From: Bombus terrestris
Taxonomy: Eukaryota > Arthropoda > Insecta > Hymenoptera > Apidae
Length of the DNA stretch: 64,000 nucleotides
NCBI RefSeq assembly: GCF_910591885.1
Contig: NC_063271.1
Coordinates: forward strand, 18,035,001 to 18,099,000
Reading direction: 5' to 3'
Shown here: positions 1 to 11,697 of the stretch, one piece after another
Layout: each line of letters starts with the position of its first letter
Numbering within the stretch: the first letter of the stretch is position 1
Notes under the pieces: generated by a model
What the model saw: only the letters and a program-made list of their open reading frames with translations
The model's database searches: none
Told to the model about the DNA's origin: nothing
Program-made: the position numbers and the translations under genes

Positions 1-1540
1 GGAAGCATTGGAGTATTTCAATATTGGAATTACTTGCGAAAAGACAATAGCAAGTAAAAATATGATCTTTGACCATTGGAGATGACCATTCTCCACCAAC
101 GGTTACTCGAGGGTGGAATTGGCAAAGCTTTTCCCGTGTTTTATAGCAATGAGCAATAACTGTAAGAAACTTCTTGACTTTTAAAATGTTTGTAACAATG
201 AACTGTAAAAAGTGCTAAATTTTACGGTGATTAGGATTAGGATTAGGTGACCTTAGGATTATAATGGGCCTGAGTTGATATGTCTTGACAGTTGGTGGCT
301 ATCTTGATCGAGGAATGGATTGTTTTATGACAAGATTACGGGTGTAACAACTGTTATTATTTATTATACTAATTTTCTTTGTCATTTGATCTTGTGGTAG
401 CCTTTTCTTTGTACTGATTGCATTTATTTTAAGAATAACTAACATATTTTGTCGGACGGTCAAAATGACCACTCACGGTAAGCAAGGCAGAATATAAATG
501 TTTCTCAGAAAATAAAAGAGCAAACTAAAATTAAATACAGGAAAATATATTGCATGCGTGTTTTAGAAAAAGTCAGAAATTACGAAGCGATATGATAAAG
601 ATTAAATATGGTTAAATTTGTGTAGAAATCGCGAGAACGGCCAATTTGACCGCTCCGGTAAGTTTAGTGTTAAGATAAAAATTTCATGTGATCGTGATCG
701 TGAGCATAATTTTGCAATAATTAAAATAGTTGACGATACTTTGGTACTTCCAATGGCGGATCCCAATAATAATAAAAATATAACATTAATATTACTACAG
801 TCTGCAACATTTTTTACGTACACAATTAATGTGAATGTAATTATTTCAGCTATACATTGAGTACTTCTTTATTCAACATATAGGAAATTATGGGAGGTTA
901 TAAGGAAGCCTACGTCACTTCCTGAGAAATATGGCCACGAGAAACTGTGGTTTTCGAAAGAACTCGATAAAACCACAAGCCGCACGATTGTCCTTGGTGA
1001 CCAGCTAAATGTATTTCAGTGAAATACTTTTTTTATTGATTTCAGTTGAAAGGGATAACAACGCTGTATCCGTGAGAAATCTATTTCACGAGGACTACTT
1101 TTGTGGGATATTTGTAGGTCACTTTATCCAATTGATATTGATAAGTTGTTTGAAGCGTTTCATTATGTCATGTATATTTCTACATTTAATTTCTTTTTTC
1201 TAATTTAACCAATCGATGAAATTATTATTCGTTTAGAATGAAACGTTCCTCTTCACTTAAGCTTAAATTTTTTAATGGATAAGGACAATCGATGTTTATT
1301 AATCGCTAAAAATGCTTCATTTTTCACGCAATTCGTTTACTATTGGAGAAACTTCATAAGATTCTGTTACTTATGTTTAAAATGCTGTTGGAGTTACAAA
1401 ATTAAGGAAAACAAATACATATGTATTTTGTACAATATATTTTGTATTTAAAGTCTCCCTATTCCATAAATACTGTTAAATACATACTGAGAGACAATCG
1501 AATCCCTAGTACAGCGAACGCATCAGAGAAGAGCTTTCAC
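1..1540. other. Non-coding AT-rich stretch
   Basis: No convincing coding exon is seen. Open frames at 602-860 and 1009-1203 are short, overlap on both strands and show no recognisable motif. The stretch holds two copies of a GGTCA-type inverted motif (458-470, 639-651), reported separately, and three ATTAGG hexamers near 233-248. Confidence 0.5.
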
Positions 1541-1544
1541 TGTA

Positions 1545-1760
1545 ATCCTTTGTATCTCCCTACAATTATCGAAACGCGACTTCAATAGCATTTCAATGAA
1601 TGCGGCCGCGGCGCCGCTCCGCGGCGGATAGAATACAGAACGCGCGCGGAAGATCATCCTCGTGGAAGGGTTCGTACGCGTTCTTTGTTCGCGGATGTGC
1701 ATATGCTCATCGTTCGTTCGATGAGTCAGTGCCTGATTGCGCATAATATAGTGAGAAACG
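1545..1760. promoter_or_regulatory. GC/CpG-rich island, possible promoter
   Basis: A sharp rise in GC in otherwise AT-rich DNA, with a self-complementary GC core around 1600-1625 that includes a NotI-type GCGGCCGC. In insects of this composition such islands usually mark promoters or first exons. No adjacent coding exon could be attached on either strand, so direction and target are unknown. Confidence 0.3.
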
Positions 1761-1999
1761 CTGCTTTTCCTATGTTGGCTGTCGATTTTCTAATTGAAGC
1801 ATATATTGCCGTTGAAAAATACCTGGGCACGCGTGAATTACAAAAATAATATCTTTTGATTTATTTCATTCGGATTGATCAGTTCTTTTCTTTTTTTTAA
1901 ATCACGAGTTTAAAACCACATACATGCTCCAAGGTTATTAGTGACCACGGTGAGAATAAAATCGTTTCAGTATTCATGAACAATTTACCTACAATCTCA

Positions 2000-2640
2000 C
2001 AGATTCTGTTCATAATAGTGTGCGACAGACACGATCGACTGATTGGTCATCGGCATTAGACACTGTCGATATTCCTGGATCGTGCGATCGGAACAATGAA
2101 AACGCAGCAAATACAATGCGAGTCACGACGTTCGTACGAATACGTTCCCCGCACATGGATTTGTCTCAGATTGGATGACACAAAGACGAAAAGGCGGAAA
2201 CATCGGAGACGGTAATAACAGGAAGAAAAAAGGACGAACGAAAAGCAAGAAGGAAGGAGCATAAGACGAGAAAAGAAAAGGAAGAAGAAGAAGAAGAAGA
2301 AGCAGAAGAAACAACGACAAAGCAAAGGGTAGTTGAATGTGCGCGTATGATTTACGTGCACGAGCAATAGGCTGCATAATTTATCGATCGATCGAAAGCG
2401 CATGCGCCGTTGCCTGGTACACGATTATGTATGCGCGACTGCCGAACAGCACACGAGTAGTACCTACGTCGCGCAATCGATCACTGTCCACCTCGCTCGA
2501 TGACGTTAATGAGGTTGATCGGTACTTAGCGATACTTTAGCCTGCTGGCCATTGCAGTCGATTATATGCACCGTTTGTTTATGCAACGAAGAAATGATGC
2601 AACTTGTTGCCGGATGAAGACGTTGTACGTGCAAGCATGG
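2000..2640. other. Mixed-composition island with GAA/GAG tract
   Basis: A moderately GC-rich block with a purine-rich run at about 2219-2325 that contains a (GAA)n microsatellite near 2282-2305. Overlapping ORFs on both strands here arise from the purine tract and look compositional, not coding. It could be a promoter or 5'-UTR region, with no direct proof. Confidence 0.3.
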
Positions 2641-5499
2641 GGTACGTAGAAAAGCACAGTGATAAGGATATAAAAATAATTGAACCTTGAAAGTAATCGG
2701 GATCGGAAGATTCTTGCGATTGCTATTAACAGTAAGAGTAAGGTTCGTAATGCTGTAAAATCACAGCCAAATTGCGAAAGGCAATTTTATTGGCCCAAAA
2801 CTTGATCGCAAGGAATGCAAGATGCTATAGAAACGAATACAGTCATGATGTTGTGATGAAACCAATTTTGTGCAGATTTATCAAAATATCACGAATAATT
2901 CTTTCTTTTGCGTAAAATCATGAATTAAACTAATGTTTCGTTAAAGTCGCTTCGCTAACTATTGCTTACTCGCGTTACTGGCTAATTTACAGTTTATTAC
3001 GCTATACATGGGTATAAACAAAAATAAACTTCCATTAAGATTTCAAATGTTCAATAAAAAGAGAAAGACGAAACTTTTCGATCAACCTAATATGTACCAC
3101 CAAATTACTTTCAACCTCGATGGGCGATACTCCCAAATAGATTCCCATTCCTAACAGGAAATCCTGTTTAAGAAGGTCTTAGCCAGAATCAGTAACAAAT
3201 CAACAACGAGGGGCATCGAGCGGCTGATCTGTCGTGTAATGGAATCGTCCAGGATTATCATTATTTGTCTATCCATCGAAAATAAGATAAACGTGTACAA
3301 ACAAGGCGTCGAAAAGCACGGGAGGAATCCATGATCGATCAACGTCGTTCCATACGATTGTACAGATAAGCATGACCCTGCGATCTGTAATAAATCACTG
3401 TTAATGATTTTACACGCCTATTCTGGATACAATTAGCGAAGCCAAATCCACGCGATTATTATATTAAAGGCAAGATTTCGCGATAACGTAATATCCGCCC
3501 TCCCTTTATTTCAAAAGGTGTTTTCACAAAACAGCTTTTGTCTCGCAACAACTTTGCAAACGTTTTCCTATCCTTTATAGGAGTTTAAAAAATAGGGAAA
3601 ATATCTATATATGATACAAGTAATAAACCGCAAAACAACGCCTGTCGCGCTTCTTAATATTTAATAATTTAACGTTGGCTATTTTTCGAAAAAAGGACCT
3701 ATTTTAGAGCCAATTACTCCTAGAGAAACGCTTTTTTTCATAAATTACGTGGAATGATTCCAGAAATTGGTAGAAACAAGTTTCACTGCGCTAGGATGTA
3801 AAATGTGAAAGTTATTAATACATTCTACGGCTAAGCAAAAATGATTATCGTTACATTTTAGTCACGCGTTTGAATGAAAAAATTTTTTTACTCCGCATTT
3901 CAAAATATCGATCTCTCACGTAATGTACGAACTCGAAGTATAAGCTGAGAAAAGCTCATACGCTTTTATTGCAAACTTAAAATTCTTCGTTGTGTAAGTT
4001 AACAAATTGATCATGCGAAATCCAACACACGGATCGATTCGAGATTTGGTATAACTAGAATTTATTTATCATATAACCTCGGTATTGTATGATAATTTTG
4101 ATTAGAACTATAAAAAGTTAAAGAAAAATAGACTTCTCCATACTTTTGCAATTGGGTTTATCGTAACGTAGCAGGTCTCATTTTACAGATAATTTTATTA
4201 TACAACTTTTTGCTGAAACTTTCTCACGTATGACAAATACTTTTTAAAATATAAAACGAAATATTTAAGAGAATCATATATCTTTCGCGTAATCGATATT
4301 TTATTGATGAAGAACCAGAGGAAAACTATCTTGTTTTAAATATCTTTCCGATTCACCTTTTTTAGACTCAATTCGATTGAATTATATGCCTACAGGCGCC
4401 ACACGGTAGCCTCTTTGAAGCTCGCATTACGCCGCAGAGGAATAATTTGTTTACCGAAAAGAACGATAGTGCGCCATAGACGTTCGCACGGAAGTGGCTG
4501 TTGAACGACAGACATTCGCTTAATAGGTTCGCTTCGACAGAATTTAAGAAGTAATTGGACGCGTAGACGAACGATCATAAATTCTCTAGTTCGCTGATGA
4601 ATGAGTAAGCTACTCTATGTTTAAAGCTGCAACTCGGCCAATCATGCAAAAGATTCCCCAACGTTTGCGAATCTTTTAGACGATTGATGAAGACACGCGA
4701 CGCAAGTGCGTGTAAATATTCGCTAAAGCGTGACATAAAAGAGCGAATTTCGTTGCGTGGATATCTGACGCGTATTTTAGAAGAACGACGAACGTATAGT
4801 TAGATCTCTATTTCACACGTTGGATACACATCTAAAAATTGTTGTACAATGCACATAATATATTCACAGAAATTTTCAATAATAAATGTTAAAATATTTT
4901 CATAAGTCATCGTGCATAACCAAAGAACGACTGTATGAAGTAGCGAAATTTATGTCTCAAGTTCTCCAATATCAAACATATCTCATTATGCGAAGTGAAA
5001 ATGAGTTTCGAGCGCTCGATGACTTTCATCCGCGCCGCGGTCGCTGGAATGAATCTCAGAGACGGAATTTGTACCGCGCATGTCTTCGCCTATGGTTAAG
5101 CTATACGTCCACCCACGACTTGCAACGAGCTGCGCGATAATAAAGCTTCCGGTCTGGTCGTGCCAGCCGCAGGGACAGAAAGCAAAATGTCAGGGGAAGA
5201 GAAGAAAATTATTATTCCTTTGCCGCACGGCGCGTGTATAGACCGGAATACACGAACCGGATGCAACGTGTTTGATTTACTTCGAGTCACACCTGGCCAC
5301 TATCCCCCTAGATATACCCTTAATTGTCGTTTTATCGAACGTGTAATTTTTCAATTTAATAAGTGATATACAAACGATTGTAGCATCTTATTTATAGGTC
5401 AAGTTCTGGTCGATTGTGAAGCTACGCTCATCATTCTAGCTGTTATCATTCATAGAAGAAATTTGCAATAAATTTCATTTCTAAATACTACAATATAGT
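2641..5499. other. Non-coding stretch, no gene recognised
   Basis: Mostly AT-rich. Two CpG-richer patches (about 4390-4600 and 4990-5300) contain ORFs of at most 84 codons with no recognised motif and no good flanking splice pair. They may be regulatory DNA or unrecognised exons. Confidence 0.4.
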
Positions 5500-6111
5500 T
5501 AACGAGGGAATATGAAAATGTATATGAAGGAAATAATATAAAGGAAACTGAGGAAAGATTGATCGAGTGTTTCGATATATTGTGGGCTTTCTCCGACTTT
5601 ATAGGTAATTGTATAATTTCGCTTTAATTTCTCCGGTTTATAATTATATAATTACACATGATTATAAAACACACGATGTACAGCAAGTGTGGCGTCCATT
5701 TTCATCTATTATGTGTGTAATATATATAAACATCGTAAGAAAACATGATACAAATACCCTATGACTCGTATATTCTAATATTGGAACTCAGATATGAAGC
5801 AGCGAACGATGGAATTTTACCTTGCTACTTTAATCAAAGATAAACTGATAAGATCGCAATATGATAGTTGTTTAAAAAAAATTGTTTAAATAAGGTTTTC
5901 ATATTAGTCCTGAATATACGTATATACATCGTGCTAATACTCAGTAAGCAATTCTCCTTATTCAACAGCTAATTCACCGCGTAAAATTAAACTGTACAAA
6001 AAAAATGTCAGCAAATAAAAGAAGTTGACGATGCCAATGTACTCGTGATAAAAGCGAAAACTTAAAGTGTTATTTAAATTACACATCGTGCAAGTAATTT
6101 TACGGTTCCTA
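5500..6111. repeat. Dispersed direct repeat, copy 1
   Basis: This block is repeated in the same orientation about 3 kb downstream (8501-9155). The two copies align almost throughout, starting at AACGAGGGAATATGAAAATG and ending at GTTCCTA. They differ by scattered substitutions and by a short extra AT-rich segment in copy 2. No terminal inverted repeats or intact ORF were found. A 36-residue open stretch on the minus strand is shared but looks incidental. Confidence 0.85.
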
Positions 6112-8500
6112 GGTTGCCCTTTTATTTCACTGTTGAAGAATTCGACTAAACACATAATTTAATACAATATAATAGCGCACCGTTAACCATTACTCCTTAT
6201 CGGTTTCACTTTTTATTACAGTTTGTGATATTACGACATTAGATGTATCGCGTGGTATTTCCCACCATACTTTCTTTCATAGAAAACCGAGATTTAATTA
6301 TAGAAACGCGTGAACTATCTACAAGTCTACTATTCAACGATCAAACAATAGCCGATATTTAAAAACGCGTAAAAGGCGAAAGTATTACGATATCTAGAAT
6401 ATTAATACAAACATACGTCTCGCTTGACAAACTGTACTTTAATATCTCAATTTGTAATTTTTCCTATGCATTGACAGCGTCAAAATTTGTAAAAATTAGA
6501 TATTTGTAAATAAATATATGTATTTTCAAAAGAGAAAGAGAACAATACCATTAACGATAAATTCTTAAGAATCTATTGTTAGTATAACACGAAAAGAATT
6601 CATTTTTCGCATTGTAAGTAATTTCACGTAGAATATATGTACGTAGATACATTATTTGAAGAAGTGAATAAAAATCGTTAGGTAACATACCCTGTCATCT
6701 TTAGCCAAATATGCAGGCTTGATGTCAGCGTCCACGTAGAATATAGAATTCATTTGCTGGTGAAACCACATATTTCTCTTGCGCAACACAAAACTTAACT
6801 ACGTACTTTCTTACAGAAAACTGTCGGATTCATTTTTATTATTTCCAGTGTATTTTCACATGGACATTGTTATTCTATATTCGAAAAAAATCAAACGTTT
6901 CTATTATGATAATTTCTCTATTATGCGTCAGCACAATACAATTATTTATGATCACTAAAAATTAAAGCTTTCTCACTAAAACATTTATCAAAATAGATAA
7001 ATATCATTTTGAGTAAGTTATTTATAAACACAAATTGTTCATATACACAACCAAATATTTGTACATCGATGTACTCGAAACGCGACGTATGATTCGAAGT
7101 AACATCGTTCCATCGTTAGACAGTAAGACAGCTACTGTTTATTTGCTATAAAGAATAACTTTTCAGTAAATCGTTGCTTCGCTATTGTATGTTCTTTTGC
7201 CGCGGTAGCCCCGTGAAAACTGGAAAGCGAAACGTTTATCGTACACCTCACTCGTCTGTGTATACGCAACGTGTCCTTCTCCCTACCCTCGCGTAAATTC
7301 GTTCCTCCCCCCTTGGCTGTTAGATGGCCCTTTTGACGACCAATTAGTGGGCCCCTTAATTCGTTATTCCGTGAAAAGTCACAGTAGAGTCAAACCGCCC
7401 CAATGTTCACGGTAATTAATCCTGCGTGCAAGTGTAATGGCAATTAACGAGGAAATGGCTAAATCACCAGGCTTCCACTTTTGTTTTTCTCAGTATTGTA
7501 AGCTCCAGGAGACGTTGATTCACGCTAGAAGCACCAAACCCATTAAAATGACTTGTCGATATCAAATCTTTTATTTTCATAATTGTTGAAAACACGCAAA
7601 TATTTCTGGCGACTATTGCCTTTTATTGACAACGAAATAAAACCAGGATTACCAGATTGCGAATGTTTATAAAAATTCATATTTTTTATGTACTAAATTA
7701 CAGGAATGGAACCTAGGTAGAGATTTGTTTTTCCTTCTAAATATTGTAACGAGTATATTTTTTCCATTTTTATTTATTACGTTCATTCTTGCATACATTT
7801 TTGCATATTTAAATTTTCCATAAATATATTACCATACTATTGTAATTACAAATATATATAAATATTTAATAACCTTTAAAATGTTTAAACATGATACTTT
7901 ATCCAGAAAGCTACGAGATAACAATTTACCATAAAATCATTTAATAAATTTTCTAACTACATCGTATAATCATGATCGCAGCCAATCAACTCATATTATT
8001 CATTACATAATTTAGAATAATTGTATCATGTATATTGATGTAATTAGTAATTGCATATGAAATAATACTAATTGCCCAGTTAAACGTTGGACTGAAACAC
8101 GATGGAGATACGTGTGGAAATTAAACACGCGCGAGCTAATATAATTTCAACGAACTAGATTTATGGATTTAAAACTGCGCTCGATATACGTGTCAATTTA
8201 ATTTAATTAAATCAACTTCTTTTTTGCACAGCTTTTTCTTTTGTGGGGCGTTTCCTATCTATTACTGTTTTGATTAATAAAATAAGAAAAATTAGTAATA
8301 TTTTTTTTAATAATAAACTTAAAATATTGATAATAAATTCATTTCATCGCGAATTATTAATATATATAATGATTCTTATTGAGCCGTGCTGACTCAATGG
8401 ATTCGAAGGTACACTATTATCGTTCATAAAACGAATTTGCATTAAACTTCGCTTTTAAATGCTATAATACAGCATATAATATAGCATATAATATATAATA
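6112..8500. other. Non-coding stretch between repeat copies
   Basis: AT-rich, with no coding exon seen. It contains a more complex, GC-richer block at about 7200-7470 with several TAATTA-type homeodomain cores, listed separately. Confidence 0.45.
7200..7475. promoter_or_regulatory. Candidate conserved enhancer-like block
   Basis: High-complexity, non-coding, GC-richer sequence inside AT-rich DNA. It has four TAAT-core sites close together: CAATTAG near 7341, CTTAATTC near 7356, GGTAATTAATCC near 7411 and CAATTAAC at 7441. Clustered homeodomain cores in complex sequence are typical of developmental enhancers. Function is inferred. Confidence 0.3.
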
Positions 8501-9155
8501 TAACGAGGGAATATGAAAATGTATATGAAGGAAATAATATAAAGGAAACTGAGGAAAGATTGATCGAGTGTTTTAATATATTGTAGGTTTTCTCCGACTT
8601 TATAGGTAATTGTATAATTCCGCTTTAATTTTTCCTATTTGTAATTATATAATTACATATGATTATAAAACACACAACGTACAGTAAGTGTGGCGTCCAT
8701 TTTCATCTATTGTGTGTGTAATATATATAAACATCGCAAGAAAACATGATACAAATACTTTATGACTCGTATATTCTAATATTGGAACTCAGATATGAAG
8801 TAGCGAACGGTGGAATTTCGCCTTGCTACTTTAATCAAAGATAAGCTGATAAGATTGCAACGTGATAGTTATTTAAAATAAATTAATTAAATAGCGTTTC
8901 CATATTGATGTGGAGTACACGTACATACATGTAACATATGTACATACGTGTTATACTTATATCGTAGCACTGAATCGTACTAATACTCAGTAAATAATTC
9001 TTTATTCAACAGTTTATACGCCGCGTAAAATAAAACTGTACAAAAAAAATGTCAGGAAATAGAAAAAGTTGACGATGCCAACGTATTCGTGGTAAAAGCG
9101 AAAACGTAAAGTGTTGTTTAAATTATACATCGTGCGAGTAATTTGACAGTTCCTA
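8501..9155. repeat. Dispersed direct repeat, copy 2
   Basis: Second copy of the block at 5500-6111. It is longer because of an AT-rich segment at roughly 8905-8975 rich in TACATA motifs. Both copies share the sharp left boundary (AACGAGGG) and right boundary (TTCCTA), as expected of an inserted or locally duplicated element. Beyond these points the flanks differ. Confidence 0.85.
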
Positions 9156-9481
9156 AGCAGGTATCTCATCTCACGTGCACAGTCACAAAATTCCATTGCA
9201 CCAAACACAGTTGCTAATAGTAAGGCAGTTGGTGCGTCTCGATATAATGAAAAACGAACGATTAAAATTCATTTGTTTCAAGTTTCGGAAAATAAGGTGT
9301 TCTAAAGCAAAATTCAGACATTACTTAGCGGAAATGCAGTGTATAACCTTTCGGTAACTATGCCAATAAATTAATGTATAAAAGAAAAGATTCCTGTACA
9401 TGGAAATAATTTAAATTCCACTTAGTCTGGATAATGTATTTAATTAAATTAACGTATCATTAGGAAATATATAACAGAAAA

Positions 9482-11462
9482 ATGTCTGCTGGAACAGAAT
9501 TATTATCCACAGCGGAACCACATCTTATTCCAGGGTAAATAGTACAGCGTTTATGTATTAAATATAAAATGTAAATACATTATGTTCGAAAGTGTAACAT
9601 ATACGTTTCCTAAATAATACAGTACAGTAAGAAATATTTAAAATATTATTACCCTTTAACTTTTATATTCATTGATACCTCTTCTACATTCATAAAGGTC
9701 CGTTTTAGATATGCCGGATACTGTCCTCAATATCGCTACAGATGTGGTGAAACGTATGGAAGTCTTACGCACAAAGTGCTTCTTGATCCTACAGTGAATC
9801 ATGCGGAGACCCTCATTTTATCGAACCGTATCCCCGACGATTACGAGGTATTATACAATATTTTATAGTCCTTGTTCCTATTACTTTAATCAATGCTGTT
9901 TATAAGTTTAAATTAATTAAAATAATATATATAATATAATTTATTAAAATAATAATATTATTTATAATTATTTATAATCAACTATAGGTCCAGAGGCCAC
10001 CGAAAAATGACATAGACGTAGTAAATGCTAGATACAAAAGGACCGACCCTATATTTATTCATCCTATAACACCAAGTTACGAAGGTACATATATGAAATG
10101 AAAATAAACATTAATGAGAAGGGTAAATGTACCAGTTTAATGGCAACGTAAATGTTTTATTTTAGGATTTACTCCAAAACTAAAAGCCAGAAATGGACAA
10201 AGATACACGGTGTTGGCTACAGAAGGACTTGCCGAATTTGAACGACAACAATTAAGAAATAGAGCGGCTCTTAATGAACTTAAACGAATTATAGATATAC
10301 AAGCTGGACAGGGAGAACCAAGAAATTTAGAAGATCGTTTGGTAAAGTACCTATACGATCTCTTTTTTAGTTAAGATAAGGAAATAAGGAAATAAGGGAA
10401 TAAGGGAAGGAATAATGAAATCATATCTAAATTTCTTATATAGCTCATAAAAAGTGAGTTTAAACTGCCTATGCTAACAGTTCGACCTGATTGCGTGGGT
10501 GTAACGAGGAATTTATTTTTGGACGAACAACACGAAACACCCAGCGATCATTCTCCATCCCCTTACTTTATGGACAATGCAAATCCGCAAAAATACTTTA
10601 TCAGTCGTGAGTCCATCTTGTCACGTTATTATTAGCTTGAACTTGTCTTCGAATGATTCTATATGTAGTATAAAACTTACATAAGCATCGTTCCGTATGA
10701 TTCAACTGTTTCACAAAATCTTTAACCTTTAATGACGTCCATAAATTTGACCTGTTAATAAAATGAATTAACAAACAGATATATAACAAATACGCGATAT
10801 CGTTTGTAAAATAATATTAACAATAAAGTACAGATGGATCTTACGGATAGTGAAAAACGAATGCGATATTCTTTCATTCGAGAAAATGCAAGAAGTGAGT
10901 GTTAAAGTTAGAAAGATAAATATTAATTAGTTTTCCTTATAATATAAAATTTCAAACATTTAATTGTATTTTTGTAGGATACGGGGGTCACATACCATAC
11001 GGATATGCGCATTTTGGAAAAACAAATGTTCCGGCTACTAACAGCGCCCTTTGCGATTTTACGTCTGATTATAGAAAACGACAAAGTACAGAATGGGCAC
11101 CAGTAACAATTTCACGACCTGATCCACCTCTATTAATTCAACCCACTATTATTTACCACAAACATGTTGGTATGCTTCCAAATTATCTTGGACACGTTCC
11201 TGGAGAAACATTCAGGTAATCATTTCTACTTTATTATGCTATTATTTCTATTTTATGGTTTTTATTTTAATTTCTCATCGCAAATATTCCGAAAAATATG
11301 GAAAATATAAAAAATTGATCTTTATACATTATACACATGTATATGTATGTATACCTAAAAAATTTTATTTAAATATTAAATATTCCATTTAGATTCGGCA
11401 AAACTTTCGGAGCTGACACTAAAGATGCGAAAAGATGGCTCCGTGGTGATTTCTCTGCATAA
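9482..11462 (+). CDS. CIMIP2/FAM166-like ciliary microtubule inner protein
   Basis: Eight exons give 333 residues: 9482-9534, 9709-9847, 9988-10084, 10166-10341, 10444-10606, 10829-10894, 10978-11215, 11393-11462. All introns are GT-AG and phases are compatible. The product carries the repeated short motif of this family: PGYAGYCPQYRYRCGETYG (residues 17-35), then YEGFTPKLKARNGQRY, then YGGHIPYGYAHFGKT, then LGHVPGETFRFGKTFG near the end. Known members are inner-lumen proteins of axonemal doublet microtubules in cilia and sperm flagella. In an insect, expression in sperm or chordotonal neurons would be expected (inference). The acceptor of exon 6 is the least certain junction: AG at 10827-10828 keeps frame, while the better-looking AG at 10832-10833 would run into a stop. 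The 3' end faces the aminotransferase gene tail to tail. Confidence 0.82.
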
Positions 11463-11494
11463 AATATAAAATATAAGAAAACAGTCTTATGCAT

Positions 11495-11500
11495 AATAAA
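11495..11500 (+). terminator. Poly(A) signal of CIMIP2-like gene
   Basis: AATAAA lies 33 bp after the TAA stop, the usual position for a cleavage signal in a short insect 3'-UTR. Confidence 0.6.
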
Positions 11501-11697
11501 AATTTAATACAAGAAAAATAACAATGTGTTTGTACAGGCTATATATAAATGTGAAAAATTACCCACTGCATATTCTAGTAAAATTGAATATAATTTAAAA
11601 TAACTTTTAAAGATAATGCCTGATATTTAAGTAATTGGACAATTTTCTATGGATTTTTTATCTCAAAATTATTAACTATAGATAAATATAGTTGTTA

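Noticed and set aside
228..262. Tandem ATTAGG units resembling insect TTAGG telomere repeat
   Set aside because: Only three units, followed by ordinary sequence; far too short for telomeric DNA.
2056..2403. Minus ORFs rich in Phe and Leu
   Set aside because: Produced by the GAA/GAG purine tract read on the other strand; low-complexity peptide.
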